A stretch of DNA of 6,828 nt from Parcubacteria group bacterium GW2011_GWB1_37_13 (GTDB taxonomy: Bacteria; Patescibacteriota; Minisyncoccia; Phycocordibacterales; UBA9973): NCBI GenBank assembly GCA_000990145.1, contig LBSW01000035.1, forward strand, positions 1 to 6,828, given 5' to 3'. The position numbers and the translations under genes were made by a program. The notes under the pieces are model-generated. The model searched no databases. It was not told where the DNA came from and saw only the letters and a program-made list of their open reading frames with translations. Below are positions 1 to 5,371 of the stretch, one piece after another. The number at the start of each line of letters is the position of its first letter. Position 1 is the stretch's first letter.

Positions 1-192
1 TATGGCTCTTGGTCGTTTGATTGTGCCCTTGAAACACATATGTTCTAAAAAATGAGAAATGCCATTTGATTTTTTTTCTTCATATTTAGACCCGGCTTCC
101 ACTAAAACCAAGACTGTCACCGTTGGATTATCTTTCATCGGTATAATAACAACTCGTAGTCCGTTTTTCAAAACTTTTTTAAAATATTTCAT
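1..192 (-). CDS. M16 family zinc metallopeptidase, N-terminal part (runs off the window)
   Basis: Only the first 64 codons are present; the gene continues past the left edge. The start ATG is at 190-192, 4 bases after the stop of the CYTH gene, so the two are probably co-transcribed. The N-terminus reads MKYFKKVLKNGLRVVIIPMK, followed by a VLVLVEAGSKYEE strand and then ISHFLEHMCFKGT. This is the start of the M16 (pitrilysin/processing peptidase) fold with the inverted zinc motif HxxEH: His47 and His51 bind zinc and Glu50 is the catalytic base. Bacterial members of this size class are usually about 400-residue peptidases that degrade or process peptides. Whether this one is cytoplasmic or exported is not shown, but there is no signal peptide. 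The second half, with the third zinc ligand, lies outside the window, so activity cannot be judged. No Shine-Dalgarno sequence precedes the start. Confidence 0.93.
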   Translation of the reverse strand, partial: MKYFKKVLKNGLRVVIIPMKDNPTVTVLVLVEAGSKYEEKKSNGISHFLEHMCFKGTIKRPRAI

Positions 193-196
193 AAAT

Positions 197-760
197 TTAT
201 TTATACATTTTTTCAACCATCATAATATCATAACCCTTATTTATTCCATCAGAGCTTGGAACCCCGAGAGAAAACATAAATGAATTTAATTCATCAAGAA
301 TAATCTGTTCATCGAGAAAATTATTGTCTGTCATTTTTTCTACTTCAATAAATGAACCAAGCTCTTCAACATCATCCAAGCAGATTTCATAATCTTTTAA
401 ATGAGTTGAAATGCGAGTTTTTATTACCCTATTTGAAAACTTATAACCCATCACAAATAAACATTGCTCAAGTTCCCTCACATTTTTCACCTCTGTTTCG
501 TGTTCTATCTTAACCAATTCGTCTTTCTTTATAGACCTAGATTTGTTTGCTTTTACAGTGAATACATTGTGTCCGTCACTTTTTTCACGAATACGCACAA
601 AATGATCATTCTTTAAAAAATTTTCCAGATTGCCAATAATTTTTATATAGACAGTATCGATCTGCTTGACTGGCGCTGACAATACACATCCAAGTTTTTC
701 TAATTTAGAAACAACCGACTGCTTATCCCTTAAATAGGACTTAATTTCAATTTCTTGCAT
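197..760 (-). CDS. CYTH-domain protein (class IV adenylate cyclase / triphosphatase family)
   Basis: This 187-residue protein is the normal length for a single CYTH domain. It opens with the signature ExExK (Glu3, Glu5, Lys7) that coordinates metal and triphosphate. Further basic and acidic tunnel residues follow: FVRIRE (54-59), FTVKAN (67-72), EHETEV (86-91), KTR (114-116), DYEICLDDVEELGSFIEVE (123-141), and a C-terminal GYDIMMVEK tail. Family members hydrolyse or cyclise triphosphate compounds (ATP to cAMP in CyaB-type enzymes; thiamine triphosphate or tripolyphosphate in others). The sequence does not decide between these, so cAMP synthesis should not be assumed. The gene has its own promoter, is followed at 4 bases by an M16 peptidase, and lies downstream of a PaaX-like regulator and a palindrome. 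The start is the first ATG of the frame and puts the ExExK motif at the very N-terminus, as expected. Confidence 0.9.
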   Translation of the reverse strand: MQEIEIKSYLRDKQSVVSKLEKLGCVLSAPVKQIDTVYIKIIGNLENFLKNDHFVRIREKSDGHNVFTVKANKSRSIKKDELVKIEHETEVKNVRELEQCLFVMGYKFSNRVIKTRISTHLKDYEICLDDVEELGSFIEVEKMTDNNFLDEQIILDELNSFMFSLGVPSSDGINKGYDIMMVEKMYK

Positions 761-766
761 TCATAA

Positions 767-796
767 AATATATCATGAAATCAGCATGATTATCAA
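767..796 (-). promoter_or_regulatory. Promoter of the CYTH gene, predicted leaderless
   Basis: On the minus strand, TTGATA (791-796, one mismatch to TTGACA) is followed by an 18-base spacer and TATATT (767-772), with TG one base before it as in an extended -10 box. Only 6 bases (TTATGA) separate the -10 box from the start ATG at 758-760. The transcript should therefore begin at or within a base or two of the ATG. The same spacing is seen at the 649-residue membrane protein gene, which strengthens the call. Confidence 0.6.
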
Positions 797-819
797 TATA
801 CATAAATACAAATAAAAAA

Positions 820-857
820 ATTGTATACAATCACGCTATAGCGTATATTAATACAAT
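820..857. promoter_or_regulatory. Nested 38-bp palindrome, candidate operator
   Basis: Reading the plus strand, ATTGTAT (820-826), 6 bases, the perfect 12-bp palindrome ACGCTATAGCGT (833-844), 6 bases, then ATACAAT (851-857). The two spacers are equal, so the whole element is two-fold symmetric. The outer half-sites are about 30 bp apart, close to three helical turns, which would put them on one face of the DNA. The left outer site is itself part of a perfect palindrome, TTGTATACAA (821-830). The element ends 24 bp upstream of the CYTH -35 box, a suitable place for a dimeric or tetrameric regulator. Binding is inferred, not shown. Confidence 0.5.
835..857 (-). repeat. 23-bp repeat, copy downstream of the PaaX-like gene
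   Basis: In plus-strand reading this is GCTATAGCGTAT, one variable base (A here), then TTAATACAAT. It matches 1362-1384 at 22 of 23 positions and in the same orientation. The match does not extend at either end. This copy forms the right two-thirds of the nested palindrome at 820-857. Confidence 0.8.
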
Positions 858-864
858 ATATTAA

Positions 865-1353
865 TTAAGTGGTTAATTTAAAGTATTTTTTTATTTTATT
901 ATCTCCTTCAATGGTATCAACTATTAAATAAAGCAAATCCTTGCCAATTTTTAAATCAGCTTTCATTAAAATTACTAAATCTTCACAATCATAAGGATAC
1001 ACCCAAACACTATCTTGAAGACGCAGGAACCCGATTCTTTTTAATGTAAAACGAATTTTGTCTCTTGTTCCTTTTCTTTCTTCTTTTATATCAAAAATAA
1101 GTACCCGCCATTTTTTGTCCCATTTTTTTGGTTTTTTTAATTTATAACCCAAAAGCTTGAATTTTCTCAATCTATCTTCTCCTTTTGGAGTAAGGCGAGC
1201 AAAAATACCCCTACTTGTTTTCTCAAAAATAATAAGACCGTGCTTCTTTAATCTTTTAATACTATGATTGAAATTATATTTTTGCCATTTATTTCTTGGT
1301 TCAATCCCGAAAAATTTTAGAGCCTGCAATGCATTCGGCGCCAAAACTGCCAC
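865..1353 (-). CDS. PaaX-like transcriptional regulator (winged helix plus Cas2-like fold)
   Basis: This 162-residue protein has two parts. Residues of about 25-70 look like a winged helix, with SIKRLKKHGLIIFEK as recognition region and an FARLTPKGEDRLRKF wing. After the KKPKKWDKKWR linker comes a ferredoxin-like, Cas2-type half with VLIFDIKEERKGTRDKIRF, an IGFLRLQDSVWVYPYDCED strand-turn and a final DLLYLIVDTIEG strand. This matches the C-terminal half of PaaX regulators and small Patescibacteria proteins often labelled Cas2. No CRISPR array or cas1 is nearby, so a regulatory role is more likely; its ligand is unknown. It starts at GTG (1351-1353). The first residues (AVLAPNALQALKFF) resemble the end of the hydrophobic helix I remember in relatives, but an in-frame TAG at 1363-1365 blocks extension. 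The same 23-bp element lies before and after it, suggesting autoregulation. Confidence 0.82.
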   Translation of the reverse strand: MAVLAPNALQALKFFGIEPRNKWQKYNFNHSIKRLKKHGLIIFEKTSRGIFARLTPKGEDRLRKFKLLGYKLKKPKKWDKKWRVLIFDIKEERKGTRDKIRFTLKRIGFLRLQDSVWVYPYDCEDLVILMKADLKIGKDLLYLIVDTIEGDNKIKKYFKLTT

Positions 1354-1361
1354 ACTTAAAA

Positions 1362-1384
1362 GCTATAGCGTATTTTAATACAAT
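1362..1384 (-). repeat. 23-bp repeat, copy upstream of the PaaX-like gene
   Basis: This is the second copy of the element at 835-857, with T instead of A at the variable position. It ends 8 bases before the GTG start of the PaaX-like gene and overlaps its predicted -10 box. It keeps one outer TTGTAT site and GCTATAGC of the core but lacks the opposite outer arm, so it is a half version of the downstream palindrome. Confidence 0.8.
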
Positions 1385-1401
1385 CAGAAAATGAAATACA
1401 A
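1372..1401 (-). promoter_or_regulatory. Candidate promoter of the PaaX-like gene
   Basis: On the minus strand, TTGTAT (1396-1401), an 18-base spacer and TAAAAT (1372-1377) fit a sigma-70-type promoter 18 bases before the GTG start. The -10 box is good (5/6) but the -35 box is weak (3/6). TATAGC, slightly closer to the start, is an alternative -10 box that would give a leaderless mRNA but lacks a good -35 partner. Either way the 23-bp repeat covers the promoter, as an autoregulatory operator would. Confidence 0.4.
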
Positions 1402-1425
1402 ATTAAACTGAAAATTAGAATTAAA

Positions 1426-2820
1426 TTAATTTATTTTTTCTTTTATATATTTTTTTAAATTTTCTACTTTTATTCTTTCCTGTTTTGCGGTATCTCGATC
1501 GCGGACAGTTACGGTATCATCAGCCAAAGTATCAAAATCAATTACGATACAAAACGGCGTGCCGATTTCATCTTGGCGGCGGTAACGCTTGCCGATATTT
1601 CCGTTATCATCCCAAATTACACGGCCAAATTCAGCCTTAAGGGGCGCATAAACTTTCGTATTGGCATATTCCACAAGTTCTGGCTTGTTTTTAAGTAAGG
1701 GGGATACGGCACATACTATCGGGGAAAGTTTCGGATTTAGCTTGAGAACTATTCTTTCATTCTTCCCTATTTTATCTTCACAATAAGCATCACACAAAAC
1801 CATAAGCACTGTGCGATCTACACCGACAGAGGTTTCAACAATATGTGGTATATATTTTTCTTTTGTTTCTTCATCATAAAACTGCATATCAACGCTAGAA
1901 AATTTTTGATGTTGTGTTAAGTCATAATCTCCGCGATAATGCACACCTTCTAATTCGCTCCATCCGAAAGGAAATTCATATTCTATATCGCAAGCCGCTT
2001 TAGCATAAAAAACAAGGTTCTCATGGGGTTTGAATCTTAATTTTTTTGGATTTATTCCCATTTTTTTATAGTATTCCATTCTTTCTTCTTTCCAAATTTC
2101 ATAATTTTTTATCGCCTCGCTCGGGTGACAAAAATACTGCATTTCCATCTGTTCAAATTCTCTTTTGCGGAATAAAAATTGGCGAGGGCTGATTTCGTTG
2201 CGAAAAGCTTTGCCTATTTGAGCAATACCAAATGGGATGGATACAAAACCGGTATCTAGAACGTTTTTATAATTTATATAAATACCTTGCGCGGTTTCAC
2301 CACGGAGATATACCTGATTCTCTTTGCCATCCAACATTCCTAAATTGGAAGTAGCGAGTAAATTCGAAGCCTGGACTTTTCCAAAATCTTTTCCGCCACA
2401 TTTTGGACATTTTATCGTGCCTCTATTCTCATCAAAAATTTTATTAATATTTAATTCGGATAATTTTTCATCCGCTTTTACACCCGCATTTTCTAGAAGA
2501 TGATCAGCCCGTGATTTTTCTTTACATATATTACAAATTACCAGTGGATCTGAAAAATTTGACACATGCCCGCTCGCTTCCCAAACCTTGCCAGAAGTAA
2601 AAATACTTGAATCAAGAAAAGTCATATTTCTATGATTCTGCATGGCCTTATTCCAAGCATCGGTAACATTTCTCTTAAGAGCGACACCTAAATGACCCCA
2701 GTCATAGGTTCCCGCAAATCCTCCATAAATCTCCGAACCGGGAAAAACAAATCCGCGCCTCTTGCACAGTGAAACAATTTTTTCCATTAAATCATTATTT
2801 TTTTTATTTTTATTTAGCAT
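1426..2820 (-). CDS. glyS: Glycine--tRNA ligase, dimeric (alpha2) type
   Basis: A cytoplasmic class II synthetase that charges tRNA-Gly with glycine using ATP. At 464 residues it is the usual length for the single-chain type (also called glyQS). The N-terminus has LCKRRGFVFPGSEIYGGFAGTYDWG (18-42). A zinc-knuckle insertion carries Cys96/Cys99 and Cys138/Cys141. LRGETAQGIYINYKN (172-186), motif 2 with FRNEISPR (206-213) and REFEQMEMQYF (220-230), and motif 3 VGVDRTVLMVL (332-342) form the active site. Residues 362-464 are the anticodon-binding domain, with SPIVCAVSPLL and KRYRRQDEIGTPFCIVID. The gene starts 3 bases after the membrane protein stop, so translation is probably coupled. An alternative start at Met12 (MEKIVSLCKRRG) would fit many relatives equally well. 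No key residue appears to be missing. Confidence 0.97.
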   Translation of the reverse strand: MLNKNKKNNDLMEKIVSLCKRRGFVFPGSEIYGGFAGTYDWGHLGVALKRNVTDAWNKAMQNHRNMTFLDSSIFTSGKVWEASGHVSNFSDPLVICNICKEKSRADHLLENAGVKADEKLSELNINKIFDENRGTIKCPKCGGKDFGKVQASNLLATSNLGMLDGKENQVYLRGETAQGIYINYKNVLDTGFVSIPFGIAQIGKAFRNEISPRQFLFRKREFEQMEMQYFCHPSEAIKNYEIWKEERMEYYKKMGINPKKLRFKPHENLVFYAKAACDIEYEFPFGWSELEGVHYRGDYDLTQHQKFSSVDMQFYDEETKEKYIPHIVETSVGVDRTVLMVLCDAYCEDKIGKNERIVLKLNPKLSPIVCAVSPLLKNKPELVEYANTKVYAPLKAEFGRVIWDDNGNIGKRYRRQDEIGTPFCIVIDFDTLADDTVTVRDRDTAKQERIKVENLKKYIKEKIN

Positions 2821-2823
2821 AAA

Positions 2824-4773
2824 TTATTCAACCACCATACCTCCGGCAGAAGGAAATGAGGAATCATTATCCAGTTGCGTGCGAAGCGGCGCCTTATTTA
2901 CTTTCACATCCACATTAGCAAAATCATCATATCCAGTCAAAATTGCTTCGTTTATGATAACTGGCAAAGTGCCAGCTTGAGAAAGCGAAGGAATGAATGC
3001 AACTTGAAATGACACACTGCGACCTGGCGCAGTGATGCCGGCGCCTTTTGGAATTCTGCTTATATTCCATATTATTTCTTTAGTAGAAGGATTGTAAGTT
3101 AAATCTTCTTGGAGAGGTGAAATAGGACCCTTAAATTTAATCCACGAAGGAAGAGTGGAACGAATAATACTTTTTGAAATATCATTGGCTGTGTTAGAAA
3201 GGGACCAGACTATCGTGTAAGAAGTTTCTTTTTCAACTTTCGGAGGCACAGGTCCGGTATTAGTGAAGGGTCCGGAATAATAGAGCGCCTTGGCCGCAAA
3301 TCCAACATCGGAAATAATTCTGATAATTCCCGAATCGGAATTATTCAAATCGGCGGCTGCATAGCCGGCAATTAATTGCTTGCCGGAAATAGAAATATCT
3401 ACATTGATAGCCGGGTCAGAAAGCATTCCGCTGAGAGCCCCGAATAATGAAACTGAAGAGAAAGAAAAATTTACAGATCCAGAATCACCCGGATTTATTT
3501 CATCAAATCCATTTTTAGAATTTTTATCCCAAGTTATTACATTGGTTGAGGAGTTATAAAAGCCCTGTTGTGGATTTATTGTTTTACGATCAATTGCGTT
3601 TCCAGAAATTTTCGCTCGAATCTCCAAATCATTCACTTTTGTATCTAAATTGTTCGTCCATCTAATTTCTCCGCTGATTGGAACCTTTGCATTTGCAGAA
3701 TATTCTCTTTGGTATACGCCATTTATAAAAAGCTTTGCCTCAATGAAAGGTTTTTTCATTGTGATGGTATGCGTTAGAGAATTAAAAACTACATCAATTA
3801 CAGACTTGTCTCCCGAAGATTGCGACCCGCTTGATATGTGAAAACTTTTTTCTTCTCCGTCAAAAACATCAAGCATTTTGCCAGTTATGGAAATATTACG
3901 CTCTGTGCCGGGAGCTAGATCTCCTAAATTCCAGATATTGTTTCCGAGCGATGGAGCCGGAACGGATGATTTAAATTGAAACCCAACTGGATAATCAAGT
4001 TTGAGAAGTATCTTAGAAACTGCGCGAGTGACATTCAGTGTTGCCTTTATATTAAGAGTAACATCTTGATTTAAACTTACCGTAGAAGGAGCATTAACGG
4101 AAAGATTTAGCGGCGTAGAAGATATGGTAATTTCATAAGATTTTTCTTTTACAAAGATGCCATTTGATCCCTCTACTCGATACTCAAGAGAAATTTTTAC
4201 AGGGCGCACGCTTCCTTGTTCGCCAAAAAGCACCAATTTTATATTTTCATTGCGTACGGCTCCGGCAGAAATCGTGCCTAAGGATTCCCGAAATCTTTCT
4301 GTTCCAGCCGATAGACCCGCTCCCGAATTTGAAGAACTTTTTGGATACTCCACGACAAGGTCAACTAGATCCAATGCGGAACTATTTCTATTTGTAATCC
4401 CTACAATGAGCGATAGCTCTTCTCCGCCGGCAGTAAAATTATTTCCAAGTATGGAAATATCAATGTTGTTATTAGAAACGGTATTGCCTCCGGCAAAAAA
4501 TACATAAAAGGCGTATCCTAATGTCAAAATAAAAAAAACTGAAGAAAAAATAAAAAAATTCTTAAAAATAGAGGTTTTCATAAAAAATTTTTCCTGATAA
4601 GAAGTAGGATCAACCTCATCCTTCGCGCTGCTTTCCCAAACGTCCGGCACATTCTTTTTGTTTAAGCGCGTAAATCCGTTTCGATGTTCTATCTTGGTTT
4701 GATAATTTTTACTAAAAAGTTTGTTTTTAAGTTCTTCTATTCTGTTTAGTTTATCCTCGTCATTAAGCGACAT
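2824..4773 (-). CDS. Membrane-anchored extracellular protein with repeated beta-sandwich domains
   Basis: I do not recognise a named family for this 649-residue protein. Residues 1-68 are charged and should be cytoplasmic (NRIEELKNKLFSKN, then KKNVPDVWESSAKDEVDP). One strong transmembrane helix follows at about 70-94 (FKNFFIFSSVFFILTLGYAFYVFF), with no cleavage site, giving an inside-to-outside anchor. The remaining 550 residues are beta-rich, Ser/Asn/Thr-rich and without cysteine. They look like about four Ig-like domains of the DUF11/CARDB kind. Three domain ends share a hydrophobic-Trp, then Pro-Gly, then alternating hydrophobic pattern: IWNLGDLAPGTERNISI (280-296), ITWDKNSKNG with INPGDSGSVNFSF, and IIWNISRIPKG with TAPGRSVSFQVAF. 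This fits a structural or adhesive envelope protein. It has its own promoter and precedes glyS by 3 bases, an unexpected partner that may share only the transcript. Confidence 0.8.
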   Translation of the reverse strand: MSLNDEDKLNRIEELKNKLFSKNYQTKIEHRNGFTRLNKKNVPDVWESSAKDEVDPTSYQEKFFMKTSIFKNFFIFSSVFFILTLGYAFYVFFAGGNTVSNNNIDISILGNNFTAGGEELSLIVGITNRNSSALDLVDLVVEYPKSSSNSGAGLSAGTERFRESLGTISAGAVRNENIKLVLFGEQGSVRPVKISLEYRVEGSNGIFVKEKSYEITISSTPLNLSVNAPSTVSLNQDVTLNIKATLNVTRAVSKILLKLDYPVGFQFKSSVPAPSLGNNIWNLGDLAPGTERNISITGKMLDVFDGEEKSFHISSGSQSSGDKSVIDVVFNSLTHTITMKKPFIEAKLFINGVYQREYSANAKVPISGEIRWTNNLDTKVNDLEIRAKISGNAIDRKTINPQQGFYNSSTNVITWDKNSKNGFDEINPGDSGSVNFSFSSVSLFGALSGMLSDPAINVDISISGKQLIAGYAAADLNNSDSGIIRIISDVGFAAKALYYSGPFTNTGPVPPKVEKETSYTIVWSLSNTANDISKSIIRSTLPSWIKFKGPISPLQEDLTYNPSTKEIIWNISRIPKGAGITAPGRSVSFQVAFIPSLSQAGTLPVIINEAILTGYDDFANVDVKVNKAPLRTQLDNDSSFPSAGGMVVE

Positions 4774-4779
4774 CCCGCA

Positions 4780-4808
4780 ATTATACCATCCCGGAAGAAA
4801 TTTGGAAA
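4780..4808 (-). promoter_or_regulatory. Extended -10 promoter of the membrane protein-glyS unit, predicted leaderless
   Basis: On the minus strand there is a consensus TATAAT (4780-4785) preceded by TGG, making a TGnTATAAT extended -10 box. TTTCCA (4803-4808, 4/6) lies 17 bases upstream as the -35 box. Only TGCGGG separates TATAAT from the ATG at 4771-4773, so transcription should start at or next to the ATG. The -10 box overlaps one arm of an inverted repeat. Confidence 0.7.
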
Positions 4809-4825
4809 ATTTTTCAGGATGGTAT
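4783..4825. repeat. 9-bp inverted repeat between recO remnant and the membrane protein promoter
   Basis: ATACCATCC (4783-4791) and GGATGGTAT (4817-4825) are perfect inverted copies separated by 25 AT-rich bases. One arm begins one base past the TAA of the recO remnant, and the other covers the start of the TATAAT box of the next promoter. It could form a hairpin at the end of the upstream transcript, but no T-tract follows, so a standard terminator is not supported. An operator for a dimeric protein is the other reading. Confidence 0.5.
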
Positions 4826-4826
4826 T

Positions 4827-5279
4827 TTACAAATGTGTCTCCTTGAGCGCTTTATTTATGTGGTGTAATACTTTAGTCCTATCTTTTGAAACTTCAAATA
4901 CTAGATTTTCTTCAAATGGAGATTTGACAAGATTCTGCAACATTTCATTTTCTCCTATATATCCGAGATTGTTCAATATGCGTAAAACAATGATTATTTC
5001 AACATTATGCAAGTTTTCTTTGGTCCTAGTTTTTTCTAAAACAGATAAACTGTGTATTAAATCTACAAATAAGGATTCATTAGATTCAACACCAGCAAGT
5101 AAACGTTTTAGCAAGCGCGCAATATTTGCAAAAACTTCAAAAGTTTCCGGTTGTTTGGTAATTTGTTCCAATTTGTTTGTCTTCGACGCATTCGTCAGCC
5201 GAAAAATATTTTTGCCCTGCACAAGATCAATTTTAAGATATGCAAAATCTTGTAACACAAAACGCAATTTTGAGGACAT
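4827..5279 (-). CDS. RecO C-terminal remnant (150 residues)
   Basis: This reading frame is open from ATG 5277-5279, which overlaps the stop of the RecO N-terminal fragment as TAATG. It encodes the last strands of the OB-fold (KLRFVLQDFAYLKIDLVQGKNIFRLTNASKTN), then the helical RecO core: FEVFANIARLLKRLLAGVESNESLFVDLIHSLSVL, EIIIVLRILNNLGYIG and a C-terminal KVLHHINKALKETHL helix. A purine-rich GGAGAGG lies 13 bases before the ATG, somewhat far for a Shine-Dalgarno site, so coupled re-initiation is possible. Without the first part of the OB-fold, single-stranded DNA binding is doubtful, while the helical domain could still fold. Automated annotation might call this an intact hypothetical protein or RecO. 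Confidence 0.65.
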   Translation of the reverse strand: MSSKLRFVLQDFAYLKIDLVQGKNIFRLTNASKTNKLEQITKQPETFEVFANIARLLKRLLAGVESNESLFVDLIHSLSVLEKTRTKENLHNVEIIIVLRILNNLGYIGENEMLQNLVKSPFEENLVFEVSKDRTKVLHHINKALKETHL

Positions 5280-5350
5280 TAATATTTTCCAGCCTCTCCA
5301 AAATTACGACTACCCAATATTATTCCTTCTGTGTGATAAATGTGATGCAT
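5279..5350 (-). CDS. RecO N-terminal fragment (23 codons)
   Basis: A short open frame from ATG 5348-5350 to TAA 5279-5281. Its product, MHHIYHTEGIILGSRNFGEAG followed by KY, is the first beta-hairpin of the RecO OB-fold. It begins 21 bases after the HD-domain gene. Alone it is too short to fold or function, and it is best read as part of the broken recO gene. Confidence 0.65.
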   Translation of the reverse strand: MHHIYHTEGIILGSRNFGEAGKY

Positions 5351-5371
5351 ACTTAATTTAAATTATCATCT

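Larger units (their letters stand above)
814..857 (-). terminator. Possible intrinsic terminator of the PaaX-like gene
   Basis: It starts 8 bases after the TAA of the PaaX-like gene. The minus-strand transcript could fold with outer arms ATTGTAT/ATACAAT (7 bp), a 6+6 internal loop and an inner ACGC/GCGT stem capped by TATA, followed at once by seven T (814-820). The T-tract supports a terminator, but the stem is interrupted and AU-rich. The element largely coincides with the palindrome described separately, so this is one of two readings of the same bases. Confidence 0.35.
4827..5350 (-). pseudogene. recO: Broken recO: DNA repair protein RecO with internal deletion and frame change
   Basis: RecO binds single-stranded DNA and, with RecR, loads RecA at gaps. 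Here the N-terminal OB-fold begins at ATG 5348-5350 as MHHIYHTEGIILGSRNFGEAG, the expected RecO start, but ends after 23 codons at TAA (5279-5281). The protein resumes as SSKLRFVLQDFAYLKIDLVQG in a different frame. Compared with RecO as I know it (E. coli [20 protein letters not shown] and on), about 20 residues of the OB-fold core between these parts are absent. A frameshift alone cannot explain that; a deletion of about 60 bases not divisible by three would. There is no zinc-finger cysteine cluster, as in other short RecO proteins. The gene follows the HD gene by 21 bases. It is either a true loss of function or a sequence/assembly error. Confidence 0.75.

Noticed and set aside
59..283. Plus-strand 74-codon open frame at the left edge
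   Set aside because: It overlaps antisense to the M16 HxxEH region and to the end of the CYTH gene; low-complexity Phe/Ile/His-rich translation typical of reversed AT-rich coding DNA.
863..880. AATTAA/TTAATT hairpin at the end of the PaaX-like gene
   Set aside because: It is made only of A-T pairs around a 4-base loop and overlaps the last codons, so it is too weak and too likely by chance in AT-rich DNA to call a terminator.
865..1353. Cas2 of a CRISPR system
   Set aside because: The C-terminal half has the Cas2-like fold, but a winged-helix half precedes it, and there is no repeat array, cas1 or other cas gene in the window. PaaX-type regulator fits better.
1385..1425. Terminator after glyS
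   Set aside because: The 72-base gap after the glyS stop shows no hairpin with a T-tract, so some read-through into the PaaX-like gene is possible.
4157..4507. Plus-strand open frames inside the membrane protein gene
   Set aside because: They are antisense shadows of a well-supported 649-codon gene and show no family resemblance.
4819..5361. Long plus-strand open frame (180 codons) over the recO region
   Set aside because: It lies antisense to the RecO-like coding frames, its translation is cysteine- and serine-rich with no recognisable domain, and all neighbouring genes are on the minus strand.
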